Source of the DNA: Hymenobacter montanus
GTDB lineage: Bacteria > Bacteroidota > Bacteroidia > Cytophagales > Hymenobacteraceae
Reading direction: 5' to 3'
DNA: 64,000 nt
NCBI RefSeq assembly: GCF_014699115.1
Contig: NZ_JACXAD010000008.1
Span: 1-64,000, forward strand
In this document: in pieces, positions 45,688 through 54,145 of the stretch
How positions within the stretch are numbered: the first letter of the stretch is position 1
How the letters are laid out: the number at the start of each line of letters is the position of its first letter
Translations under genes and position numbers: made by a program
The notes under the pieces: model-generated
What the model was told of the DNA's origin: nothing
The model's input: only the letters and a program-made list of their open reading frames with translations
The model's database searches: none

Positions 45688-45938
45688 GGCCGGCTTAGCT
45701 CCGACTTAAATATTCAAGCCTCAGTGGGTCTGGCCTTTGCCAAGTTAAGAATAAGTCCTAGCCGGCCGGCTGGGCTTCCATGCAATAGGCCGTCTCGTAG
45801 TGTAGCTTGAGGGCTGGAGCGGTGTATGACGGTAGTTTCTATTGCTTTACCAAGTATTTTTTGCGCACCTACCCTTGTAATAAAGAATAGCAAGCCAACA
45901 GCATCCTATCTTGCTGCACGGTCATACACTTTTACCCC

Positions 45939-46307
45939 ATGCCTGCGTACACCCCTGGCCTGCACATCTTAGCTACCTTCTCAGCCCCAGCATCGATTCT
46001 CTGCGATAGCACAGCTTGTCGCTGCTTTTTTGATGCCCAAGTGCGGTCCTATCACTTGGAAAAGGTTGGCGAAACCTATCACGAATTTGCCCGCACCGAA
46101 CAGGGAGGTGGAGGCTTCACCGCGGTGTTGGCCCTAACTGAATCGCACCTCAGCATTCATACCTGGCCCGAGTATGGCTTGGCCACCTTCGACGTATTTC
46201 TGTCGAATTTTCGGCGTGACAATTCCTCCACCGCGCGCGCGATTTACGCTGCTACGCTGGCCTATTTTGAAGGCACGGAGCAAACCAGAACCGAGGTGAG
46301 CCGATGA
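45939..46307 (+). CDS. speD: AdoMet decarboxylase proenzyme (SpeD/SpeH-type), possible active-site change
   Basis: 122 residues, ATG start. The processing site is visible: E68-S69 in LTESHLSIHTWPE, where Ser69 would become the pyruvoyl group, with His74 matching the processing His. The usual catalytic Cys about 20 residues after the pyruvoyl Ser appears to be Ser89 (DVFLSNF instead of a Cys). Makes decarboxylated AdoMet for spermidine synthesis if active. Its TGA overlaps the ATG of the next gene, so the two are translationally coupled. First gene of a six-gene cluster. Confidence 0.88.
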   Translation: MPAYTPGLHILATFSAPASILCDSTACRCFFDAQVRSYHLEKVGETYHEFARTEQGGGGFTAVLALTESHLSIHTWPEYGLATFDVFLSNFRRDNSSTARAIYAATLAYFEGTEQTRTEVSR

Positions 46308-47632
46308 GCAACGTGGTGATTTCGGCATTGGAATCGGCCCAACTTAACTGCCCGGGGTGCCACGCTAGCATCACGTATTATGATGTGGAAGGAAGCGAGT
46401 ATTACGCCTGCCCGACTTGCTACACATACTTCCAACAATCAGGCGAGGACCCACCGAAGGTACATAGCAAATACTCGGGCCCGTCAGCAGAGACTATCCT
46501 CCGCCTGCTGCCCGTGGGCACCTCAGGCATACTCGCGGGCCAGCCCTGCCGGGTAGTGGGCTGTACCGAGCGAGCGGAGGTTAACGAAGCCGGGGAGCCC
46601 CAGTACCGGTGGCTGGAATATCAGCTATACCATCCCGCCACGAAGGAATACACTCAGTTAGCAGTCTACAACGGCCACTGGCTGGCGGTACGGCCAGCTA
46701 AGCGTAATTACCATGTGCTCGATGCGCAAACCCGACGGGCGTACGTAGGGCAGCCCGATGGGATTTATAAGCTTTATAACCGCTACAAAGCGCGGGTGCT
46801 GTTTGCAGTGGGTGAGTTCGATTGGGACATTGAGGGCGACGACCAAGCGGTGATTTCCGAATTTATCTGCCCACCGCGCATGCTGGTAGAAGAAAAGACG
46901 GAAAAGGCCCCAAAGGCCAGCACCTGGTACCAGGCCAACAACCTCGAGCCGTATGAGGTAGCCATCGGCTTTAACCTACGCCTGAGCGACTTGCCCGCGC
47001 AAGAAGGGGTAGGCGCCGTGCAGCCCGACCCAGTCCAAACCAGCTGGCCGGCCTTGCGGCGGCTGACGGCAGTGGCCGTGGGCTTGCTGGTGCTGGCTCA
47101 GGTAGCGCTGGCCATCTTGCGCCCAAGTCAGATACTGCTCAACGAAAACCTGCACGTTGTGACGGACCCGGCCACCCCCGGCACCGGCAAGGTCATCGTC
47201 TCCCCTTCGTTTACGTTGCCAACTCAGTCGGCCCTGCAGATCGACCTCAGCACCACGCTTAACAACCAATGGCTGGAATTGCCCGTGAGCCTGGTGAACG
47301 AGCAAACGGGCCAGGGGTTTGAATTCACCAAGAACATTGAATATTATGCCGGGGTAGAGGACGGCGAGAACTGGAGCGAAGGCAGCCGCGACGCCAACGC
47401 CGTGTTGTCGGCGGTACCGGCCGGCCGCTACCACCTCAACCTTTACCCCCTAACCGAAGCCGGCCCCGCTGCGCCCGACATCCAGGTGAGAGTGGAAGCC
47501 AACCCGCCGCTGATAGCCAACTTTTTGGTGGTGCTCGCCCTGCTACTACTTTATCCGGCTTGGCAGTACTGGCGGGGCTCCAACCACGAAACGCGTCGTT
47601 GGGATGAAAGCGACTACGGCCCCACCGCGTAA
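46304..47632 (+). CDS. DUF4178 domain protein with zinc-ribbon and membrane segments
   Basis: 442 residues; ATG overlaps the speD stop by 4 bp. N-terminus shows a CPGCHAS and CPTCYTYF ribbon (Cys14, 17, 33, 36 by count), followed by DUF4178 segments CRVVGCTERAEV and RWLEYQLYHP, then FAVGEFDWDIEGDD. Two membrane segments occur near 245-270 (LTAVAVGLLVLAQVALAIL) and near 395-410 (LLIANFLVVLALLLLY, partly). Found with speD, DUF350 and membrane SpeE genes in many bacteria; precise role unknown. Confidence 0.85.
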   Translation: MSNVVISALESAQLNCPGCHASITYYDVEGSEYYACPTCYTYFQQSGEDPPKVHSKYSGPSAETILRLLPVGTSGILAGQPCRVVGCTERAEVNEAGEPQYRWLEYQLYHPATKEYTQLAVYNGHWLAVRPAKRNYHVLDAQTRRAYVGQPDGIYKLYNRYKARVLFAVGEFDWDIEGDDQAVISEFICPPRMLVEEKTEKAPKASTWYQANNLEPYEVAIGFNLRLSDLPAQEGVGAVQPDPVQTSWPALRRLTAVAVGLLVLAQVALAILRPSQILLNENLHVVTDPATPGTGKVIVSPSFTLPTQSALQIDLSTTLNNQWLELPVSLVNEQTGQGFEFTKNIEYYAGVEDGENWSEGSRDANAVLSAVPAGRYHLNLYPLTEAGPAAPDIQVRVEANPPLIANFLVVLALLLLYPAWQYWRGSNHETRRWDESDYGPTA

Positions 47633-47650
47633 TTTTTTGGTTTTATCCTC

Positions 47651-47848
47651 ATGCTGCAACGCCTTTACTTCGCCCTCCGTCCCGTGCGCTTCTATGCCCT
47701 GCTGCTGCTCTTGCCGCTGGGGTGGTTTGCCTGGGGAGCCGCCACGGGGACTCGCCTGCTGGGCGACGACAACGAAAGCACCGAAACCCTCAGCAATGGC
47801 TCCGGAAGCCGCAGCAGCCGTGGCCACAGCCGGTTTCACCACAAATAA
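47651..47848 (+). CDS. Small single-span membrane protein
   Basis: 65 residues, ATG start, 18 bp after the DUF4178 gene and 13 bp before the DUF350 gene. One membrane helix (YALLLLLPLGWFAWG), then an acidic/Ser-rich tail ending SRFHHK. Not a recognised family. Its place in a compact operon supports it as real. Confidence 0.7.
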   Translation: MLQRLYFALRPVRFYALLLLLPLGWFAWGAATGTRLLGDDNESTETLSNGSGSRSSRGHSRFHHK

Positions 47849-47861
47849 CCACCCCCTACTC

Positions 47862-48077
47862 ATGGAGTACCTCAACCCCAAGGCCCTATCTGCCTCCATC
47901 GTTTACTCACTGCTCGGCATTGTCATTCTGGTAATCAGCTTTTACCTTTTCAATAAGCTGACTCCCGGCACCTTGCGCAAGGAGATCCTGGAGGACCACA
48001 ACAATGCCCTGGCCATTCTGGTGGCCGCGTTCATGCTCTCGATCGCCATTATCATCAGCGCGGCGATTCATGGGTGA
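47862..48077 (+). CDS. DUF350 family membrane protein
   Basis: 71 residues from ATG 47862. Two membrane helices: SASIVYSLLGIVILVISFYLF, read here as YSLLGIVILVISFYLF, and NNALAILVAAFMLSIAIIISA, with KLTPGTLRKEILEDHN between them. This is the DUF350 hallmark. Overlaps the next gene by 8 bp (ATGGGTGA), so translation is coupled. Clusters with SpeE-like genes in many bacteria. Confidence 0.85.
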   Translation: MEYLNPKALSASIVYSLLGIVILVISFYLFNKLTPGTLRKEILEDHNNALAILVAAFMLSIAIIISAAIHG

Positions 48078-49641
48078 GTCCGATTCGAGGGTGGCCGCAC
48101 CGGTGACGGCAGAAGCCCCGTCCTGGCCCAACGCGCAGCCCCCCGGCTTGCTACTGGTCGCCGTAGCCGTCATTGCTACCTGTGGGCTCATTTATGAGTT
48201 AATTGCGGGCACGCTAGCATCTTACCTGCTGGGCGACTCGGTAACGCAGTTTTCGACCATTATTGGGGCCTACCTCTTTGCCATGGGCATTGGCTCGTGG
48301 CTCTCCAAATTTTTGGATGAGCCGCTGCTGAAATGGTTTATCCGGCTCGAAATTCTGGTGGGACTGGTGGGCGGTTGCATGGCCCCGGTACTGTTTCTGT
48401 CCTTCGAGTACGTGGCTTCGTTTCGGCTGCTGCTCTACGCGCTGGTCGGCCTGACGGGCATCCTGGTGGGCCTGGAAATCCCGTTGCTCATGCGTATCCT
48501 CGAGCACCGCTTCGCCTTCAAGGACCTGGTGGCCCAGGTGTTTACGTTCGACTACGTTGGGGCCCTGCTGGCCTCGCTCATTTTCCCGCTGGTGCTGGTG
48601 CCCCAACTAGGGCTGATTCGTACGTCACTGCTATTCGGAGCGTTCAATCTGGCGGTGGCGGCCCTTGTGCTGGCCCGCTTCCCCGAGACGCGGCCTTACC
48701 GCGGGCGTTTTACCACCGGCATCGGGGCGGCTTTGCTGGGCCTGACCGGGCTGTTCGTCTTTGCCAACCAACTACTGGCCTACACCGAAACCCTGGCTTT
48801 TCAGGACCAGGTAATATACTCCAAGTCCACTCCCTACCAGCGCATTGTGCTCACGCGCAGCCCGCGCGAGCTGCGGCTCTTTCTCAATGGCAACCTGCAG
48901 TTCAGCTCAGCTGATGAGTACCGCTACCACGAAGCGCTGGTTCATCCCTTGCTGCAGGCCCTGCCCCACGCCCGCCGGGTGCTGGTGCTGGGTGGAGGCG
49001 ACGGCTTGGCCGTGCGCGAGCTGCTTAAATACCCGCACCTCACCACCATCCGCTTAGTCGACCTGGACCCCGGGATGACTAAGCTGTTTCAGCACAATGA
49101 GCTGCTGCTGAGTCTCAATAGAAAAGCGCTGCTCTCGCCCAAAGTGCAGGTGCTGAATGCCGATGCGTACCAGTGGGTCCGGCAGGATACCAGCCACTAC
49201 GACGCCATTATCGTCGATTTCCCCGACCCGGGCAATTATTCCATCGGCAAGCTTTATTCGGCGGCTTTTTACACGGCGTTGGCCAAGCGCTTGGCTACGC
49301 ACGGACGCATGGTCGTATAAAGCACCTCGCCGTACGTAGCACGGCAGTCGTTCTGGTGCGTAGCTCACACGCTGGCCGCGGTGGGCCTGCATACCATCCC
49401 TTATCACCTCTACGTGCCCTCATTTGGGGAATGGGGCTTTATTCTGGCCGGGCCCGATGCTCAGTGGCGCGGCGACGCCGGGCCTTTGTCAACGGGGCTG
49501 CGCTACATTACGCCCGCCACCATTCACGACATGCTGCGCTTCCCACCAGATATGAGCGAAGTGCCCACCGACGTGAACCAGCTCAACAACCAGGCCCTGG
49601 TGCGCTACTTCGAGGCAGACTGGGGCCCCTACGTGCATTAA
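48070..49641 (+). pseudogene. Membrane spermidine synthase (SpeE-like) with in-frame TAA
   Basis: 523 sense codons, if the TAA at 49318-49320 (codon 417) is read through. N-terminal half has about seven membrane spans, then the aminopropyltransferase domain with VLVLGGGDGLAVRELL, LVDLDPGMT and DFPDPGNYSIGKLYS. After MVV the TAA interrupts, and the same frame continues STSPYVARQSFWCVAHTL, then HLYVPSFGEWGF, the conserved family end. CAA (Gln) would normally stand here, so a single C-to-T change explains it. Broken gene, or a sequencing error. Confidence 0.85.
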
Positions 49642-49668
49642 ACTACTAGCTGTCATCCCGAATCGGCC

Positions 49669-51309
49669 GTGAAGACCCGCCGCACTTTCCTACGTCAAAC
49701 CGGCGCCGCCCTCACCGGCACCCTGCTGTTGCCGACGCTGCCGGGCTGTGAGACCCGCCACCAGTTGGAGCACATAAAGGGGCAGCTGCTCGGGGCCCAG
49801 GCCGCTACGGGCCACCTGCTGCGCGACCCTAGCCGCTTGCCCCCGCCTACCCGCACCCTGGAGACCGAGGTGCTCATCATCGGCGGCGGGGTGGCGGGCC
49901 TGGCCGCCCGGCGCTGGCTGCATCGGCATGGGCAACCCAACACCCTGCTGGTGGAGCTGGCCAACGAAACCGGGGGCAACGCGGCAGCGGGACGCAACGA
50001 GGCCTCGGCCTATCCGTGGGGGGCCCACTACTTGCCCGTGCCCGATGTGTGCAACCGCGAGCTGCTTGATTTCCTGCAGGAAACCGGTACACTCACCGGC
50101 TATACGCCCAATGGCCTGCCCATATACAGCAACTACCAGCTCTGCCACGACCCCGAAGAACGACTCAACATCAAGGGGCACTGGCAGGAGGGGCTGGTCC
50201 CGGCCCTGGGACTCGCCCCCGAGGAGCAAGCCGAGTTTGCCCGGTTTTCCCAGTTGATTGAAACGTTAAAAACGGCCCACGGGCGCGACGGACGCGATGC
50301 CTTCCGCATCCCGCTCGACCTGTCCTCTACCGACCCGGAATTCCGGCAGTTGGACCGAATTTCTTTCGCTGACTACTTGGCTCGGGAAAAGTTCACCTCC
50401 CCCGCTCTGCACTGGTACCTGAACTATTGCTGCCGCGACGATTACGGGGCCACAGCGGCCCAGGTATCGGCCTGGGCTGGCCTGCATTATTTTGCCAGCC
50501 GCAAAGGCCAGGCCCAAAACGCCACCAGCGCCGACGTATTGACGTGGCCCGAAGGCAATTATTACCTGACGCAACACCTGCGCCACCAAGCTACGAGCCC
50601 CCTGCACACGAACACCCTCGCCTACGAGCTGCGCGAAACCACGACCGGGGTGGACGCCCTTACGTATGACGTGAGCACGCGGGGAAGTACTCGGGTACGG
50701 GCCCGCCACGTGTTGCTGGCCACCCCTCAGCACATTGCGCACCGCCTGCTGGCCGCCGTGCCCGGCCACGCCCTCCTGCCCCCCAGCACTCTGCACCACG
50801 CCCCCTGGCTCATTGCCAACCTTACCGTCCAGGGCTTACCCCAGGGCCCCGGCCGGCCCCTGAGCTGGGACAACGTGCGATACGGAAGCGCCTCGCTGGG
50901 CTACATCAACGCCAGCCAGCAGCAGTTGACGCAAGAGGACGGCCGCTCGAAAGTTATTACCCTTTACTGGCCCCTTACCGACGAAGCCCCCGGCCCCGCG
51001 CGCCGCCGCGCCTACCAAACCACCTACGCCGAATGGCTGCCGCGGGTCGTGGCCGAGCTTGAGACCTACCACCCCGGCGTGACGCCCTACATTCAACAAG
51101 CCGACTTGTGGGTATGGGGCCACGGCATGGTCGCGCCCACGCCCGGCCTGCTGTGGGGAGCCGCCCGCACGGCTGCGCAACAGCCGGTGCGCAACCGCTT
51201 TTTCTTCGCCCACACCGATTACAGCGGTATCTCTATTTTTGAGGAAGGGTTCTATCAAGGCATCCGGGCCGCTCGGGAAATTCTGGCCGTCGCCGCATCT
51301 AATAGCTAG
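49669..51309 (+). CDS. Tat-exported FAD-dependent oxidoreductase
   Basis: 546 residues, GTG start. Tat signal MKTRRTFLRQTGAALTGTLL with the twin Arg and a lipobox-like LPGC (Cys27), so likely a folded, exported lipoprotein. The FAD Rossmann motif EVLIIGGGVAGLAARRWL starts near residue 67. C-terminal end YSGISIFEEGFYQGIRAA is the FAD-binding GxG end. Looks like an amine-oxidase-fold flavoprotein. Its place after polyamine genes makes amine oxidation plausible, but the substrate is unproven. Confidence 0.85.
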   Translation: MKTRRTFLRQTGAALTGTLLLPTLPGCETRHQLEHIKGQLLGAQAATGHLLRDPSRLPPPTRTLETEVLIIGGGVAGLAARRWLHRHGQPNTLLVELANETGGNAAAGRNEASAYPWGAHYLPVPDVCNRELLDFLQETGTLTGYTPNGLPIYSNYQLCHDPEERLNIKGHWQEGLVPALGLAPEEQAEFARFSQLIETLKTAHGRDGRDAFRIPLDLSSTDPEFRQLDRISFADYLAREKFTSPALHWYLNYCCRDDYGATAAQVSAWAGLHYFASRKGQAQNATSADVLTWPEGNYYLTQHLRHQATSPLHTNTLAYELRETTTGVDALTYDVSTRGSTRVRARHVLLATPQHIAHRLLAAVPGHALLPPSTLHHAPWLIANLTVQGLPQGPGRPLSWDNVRYGSASLGYINASQQQLTQEDGRSKVITLYWPLTDEAPGPARRRAYQTTYAEWLPRVVAELETYHPGVTPYIQQADLWVWGHGMVAPTPGLLWGAARTAAQQPVRNRFFFAHTDYSGISIFEEGFYQGIRAAREILAVAASNS

Positions 51310-51519
51310 TACCCATCGACATCCATTCGACTCTGCGCTCAAGTGCATTCTTGCCGTTTTTTAATTCCTGGCAGCATAGAATAAGGGGTGCGGACTGCTC
51401 CCTGCAAGTATTGAAGCCCTCATCTAAGCATGTAGATAGGGGGCGGGCAACTCAATGCCCACCTAGACCATCCCATCAAAACAATAAGGATTGGGGAAGA
51501 ACTTGGGTGCAAACAAAGA

Positions 51520-51553
51520 AAAAGAGCCTTCACGGTACCGTGAAGGCTCTTTT
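51520..51553 (-). terminator. Perfect palindromic terminator after the tRNA genes
   Basis: 17-bp perfect arms 51520-51536 and 51537-51553, flanked by A/T runs. It lies directly after tRNA-Arg on the minus strand. Confidence 0.85.
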
Positions 51554-51555
51554 AG

Positions 51556-51629
51556 TGGCCCCGTTTGGATTCGAACCAAAGACCGACTACTTAGAAGGTA
51601 GTTGCTCTATCCAGCTGAGCTACGGGGTC
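51556..51629 (-). tRNA. tRNA-Arg (TCT)
   Basis: Cloverleaf on the minus strand with D stem GCTC/GAGC, anticodon stem ACTAC/GTAGT around loop CTTCTAA, T-loop TTCGAAT. Acceptor GACCCCG/CGGGGCC has an A2-C71 mismatch. CCA not encoded. Confidence 0.95.
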
Positions 51630-51650
51630 GAGAAACGGGGCAAACAAATG

Positions 51651-51724
51651 TCGGGGTGGCAGGATTCGAACCTACGACCTCCTGCTCCCAAAGCAGGCGC
51701 GATACCGGGCTACGCTACACCCCG
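51651..51724 (-). tRNA. tRNA-Pro (TGG)
   Basis: Cloverleaf with acceptor CGGGGTG/CACCCCG, anticodon stem CCTGC/GCAGG around loop TTTGGGA, T-loop TTCGAAT. 21 bp from tRNA-Arg. Confidence 0.97.
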
Positions 51725-51803
51725 AAAAAAATAATGCTGGGTGTAGAAACCTACCCACTGGTTGGAGCCCCAACGGGAAGCTTTCGCGACCCAACATTAT
51801 TTG

Positions 51804-51891
51804 TGGAGAGAGGGGGATTCGAACCCCCGGTAACCTTTAGAGCTACGGCAGTTTAGCAAACTACTGGTTTCAGCCACTCACCCATCTCTCC
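51804..51891 (-). tRNA. tRNA-Ser (GCT)
   Basis: 88-nt class II tRNA: acceptor GGAGAGA/TCTCTCC, anticodon loop TTGCTAA, long variable arm, T-loop TTCGAAT. First of a three-tRNA cluster read on the minus strand. Confidence 0.96.
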
Positions 51892-51969
51892 AGGCTGGTT
51901 TCGCTTCCGTCTGAAGCGGCTGCAAATATACGAACCGAACTGAAACGGCCATACCCTCGCCGAAAAATT

Positions 51970-51977
51970 TATCTTTG
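51970..51977 (+). promoter_or_regulatory. Candidate -7 element for the VWA/TPR operon
   Basis: TATCTTTG, an exact TAnnTTTG match 59 bp before the GTG at 52037. No standard-spaced -33 TTG. Confidence 0.45.
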
Positions 51978-52036
51978 CAGCCACTAAATCTGCGCCACTG
52001 CCAAGGCCGTGACTTCTTTGAGCTTGCTTTTTTCTC

Positions 52037-53020
52037 GTGCTGCAACTGCTAACCTGGGCGTATCCTGATTTTATTGCCGTGGGGCTGGCCGCGACGCTGG
52101 GCCTGCTGTTGCTGCTGCTGCCCTGGCGGCGCAGCGGCCGGCTGGGCCAGGCGCTGGGGCAGCGCCCGCGCCGTCGCGGCTGGAAGCTGGCGTTACGCCT
52201 GCTGGCGGGAGCCGCGCTGCTGATCGCGGTGCTGGGGCCCTCGTTAGGCGTAAGCCAAAGGCCGGTGCGCACCGCTGGCAAGGACGTGTGGCTGCTCGTC
52301 GACGTGTCGCAGTCGATGGACGCGGCCGATGTGGCTCCTACCCGCCTGCTGCGGGCCCAGGCCGAACTGCAAGAGCTGGTAGCTCAGTTTCCGGCCGACC
52401 GGCTGGGACTGGTGGTGTTCGGCCCGGAGGCGGTGGTCCAATGCCCACTCACCTACGACCAGGAGGCGGTGCAAGTATTTATCAGTACGCTGCGCACCAG
52501 CCTGCTGCCGGCCGGCCCGACTACCTTGCGGGCCCCCCTGGAGCTGGTACTGGGTAGGCTGGGCTCGGGCCCCACCACGGCCATGGCGCCGCGGGCGACG
52601 GCTCTGGTGGTAGTGAGCGACGGCGAGGATTTCGGCGAAAACCTGGAACCAGTACTGCGGGAGCTGGGCCGCAGCGGCGCCCGGGTGTACACTGTGGGGG
52701 TTGGGACTGCCCAGGGCGCTAAAATTCCGAAACCTCACGGGGGGTTCCTGCGCGACGGCCGCGGGAAAGAGGTGCAAAGCCGCCTGCACGAAGCTCCTCT
52801 GCTCCAGCTAGCCGCGCAGACTGGCGGACAATACGTAGAGCTGAACAATCAACAAAACGGATTTCGCCCCCTGCTGCAAGCCCTGCGGACCATGCCGGGC
52901 GCGGTGGAGCAGGTGCGGACCGTAGCCGTGGCCGATAACCGCTACCGCTACCCCCTGGCCGTGGCGTTACTTTTACTGGCCTTGGATATTGCCCTGACCA
53001 TCACCGTTATTCGTCTATGA
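52037..53020 (+). CDS. VWA-domain membrane protein (BatB-like)
   Basis: 327 residues, GTG start. Two N-terminal membrane segments, then a VWA domain with MIDAS motif DVSQS at D89 (LLVDVSQSMDAADVAPT), a conserved ADRLGLVVFGPEA and SDGEDFGENLEP. A C-terminal membrane helix (LAVALLLLALDIALTITVI). It looks like a Bat aerotolerance protein. Its TGA overlaps the next gene's ATG, so coupled translation. No MoxR or BatA in view. Confidence 0.88.
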   Translation: MLQLLTWAYPDFIAVGLAATLGLLLLLLPWRRSGRLGQALGQRPRRRGWKLALRLLAGAALLIAVLGPSLGVSQRPVRTAGKDVWLLVDVSQSMDAADVAPTRLLRAQAELQELVAQFPADRLGLVVFGPEAVVQCPLTYDQEAVQVFISTLRTSLLPAGPTTLRAPLELVLGRLGSGPTTAMAPRATALVVVSDGEDFGENLEPVLRELGRSGARVYTVGVGTAQGAKIPKPHGGFLRDGRGKEVQSRLHEAPLLQLAAQTGGQYVELNNQQNGFRPLLQALRTMPGAVEQVRTVAVADNRYRYPLAVALLLLALDIALTITVIRL

Positions 53021-54012
53021 AATACGCTGTGCTCCTGGTCTTGCTACTGAGTGGTCCCACTTGGCGCCTACTGACCTGGGTCCACGCCCGCAACGCGGCT
53101 GTAGCCGCGGGCACGGCCGCGTACCAACGCGGTGAAGCAGCGCGGGCCGCCAACGCCTTCGAACAAGCCCTGGCCGCTAAAAGGCAGCGGACACCCGACC
53201 CTCGCCTACTCCTCAACTTGGCTCACGCCCAAGTGCTGACGGGGCAGATGGCCTCGGCGCACGCCACCTACGGACGCCTGCTGACGGGCTGCCCGGCCAC
53301 GCTGAGCAGCGTGGCTCGCCAGCAGCTGGCGGTGCGAGCTGCCCAACAGGGCGAGATCGCCCAGGCCCTGGCGCTGTTGCGACAAGCGCTGCTGCTGGAC
53401 CCTACTAACAGCGGAGCCCGCTACAATTACGAGGTGTTGAGCGAATACCTGGCTCACCGGTCAGGCGGACCAAAAATTCCGCCCCCCCCCGGACCTGGCC
53501 AGCCCCCACCGGCGGCCCCCAAAAACGGAGCGGAAGAAAAGCAGCCGGCCGAAAAGCCGGGGGCTGACCGCAAAGGCGAAATCAATGAACCCAAGCCCGG
53601 GTCAGTACCACGTAAGTCCCCTGCCTCGCCCCAACCCGCGGCTCCCGACCAGCCCGGGAGCCGGGCCCCAACTGGGGGCTCTGGCAACGACGCCGGTAAG
53701 CGGGCACCCGGGGCCGGCACCCCGCAGCCCGTAGCCAGTGGCAAGTTGCCGGGTACCGAGCGCGGGCTCGACCCGGGCAGTGCAACCACCCCGCCCCAAG
53801 CCAACCGCGGTAGCAACCGCCCCGGCACCGAGGCCGCCACCGCGAGCGACGAGCGCTTGCAAACCCAGCGCGAACGGCTCCAGGCCATGAACCTGAGCCC
53901 GGCCCAAGCCCGCCAGCTGCTGGAAGCACTGCGGGCTCAGGAGCAGCAGTACCTGCAGCAGCTAACCCGGCCGGCAACCCGGAAACCGGACCCCAGCAAG
54001 CCGACCTGGTGA
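53017..54012 (+). CDS. TPR-containing BatC-like protein
   Basis: 331 residues; ATG overlaps the VWA gene by 4 bp. Signal-like N-terminus, then TPR-type helices (AAYQRGEAARAANAFEQALAA, seen here as AAYQRGEAARAANAF; LLLNLAHAQVLTGQMASAH; ALALLRQALLLDPTNSGARYNYE). The long C-terminal part is Pro/Gly/Ala/Lys-rich and disordered. Works with the VWA protein, most likely in an envelope complex. Role inferred from the Bat pairing. Confidence 0.8.
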   Translation: MKYAVLLVLLLSGPTWRLLTWVHARNAAVAAGTAAYQRGEAARAANAFEQALAAKRQRTPDPRLLLNLAHAQVLTGQMASAHATYGRLLTGCPATLSSVARQQLAVRAAQQGEIAQALALLRQALLLDPTNSGARYNYEVLSEYLAHRSGGPKIPPPPGPGQPPPAAPKNGAEEKQPAEKPGADRKGEINEPKPGSVPRKSPASPQPAAPDQPGSRAPTGGSGNDAGKRAPGAGTPQPVASGKLPGTERGLDPGSATTPPQANRGSNRPGTEAATASDERLQTQRERLQAMNLSPAQARQLLEALRAQEQQYLQQLTRPATRKPDPSKPTW

Positions 54013-54100
54013 TTTCATCCGGCGCGCAAGACTCGTAAGCGGCCACCTAAGGCGCGCCGGCCGTTATTTGGGCGGCGACGGTTCGGGGGTTGTAAATCCG

Positions 54101-54108
54101 TACTTTTG
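54101..54108 (+). promoter_or_regulatory. Candidate -7 element for the thiolase gene
   Basis: TACTTTTG, an exact TAnnTTTG match 38 bp before the ATG at 54146. No standard-spaced -33 TTG. Confidence 0.45.
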
Positions 54109-54145
54109 CGGCCTGATTCCCACCCAACCTTATTTACGATTCTGT

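Noticed and set aside
51351..51856. Plus-strand frames over the tRNA genes
   Set aside because: They read across tRNA genes on the other strand and have no protein features.
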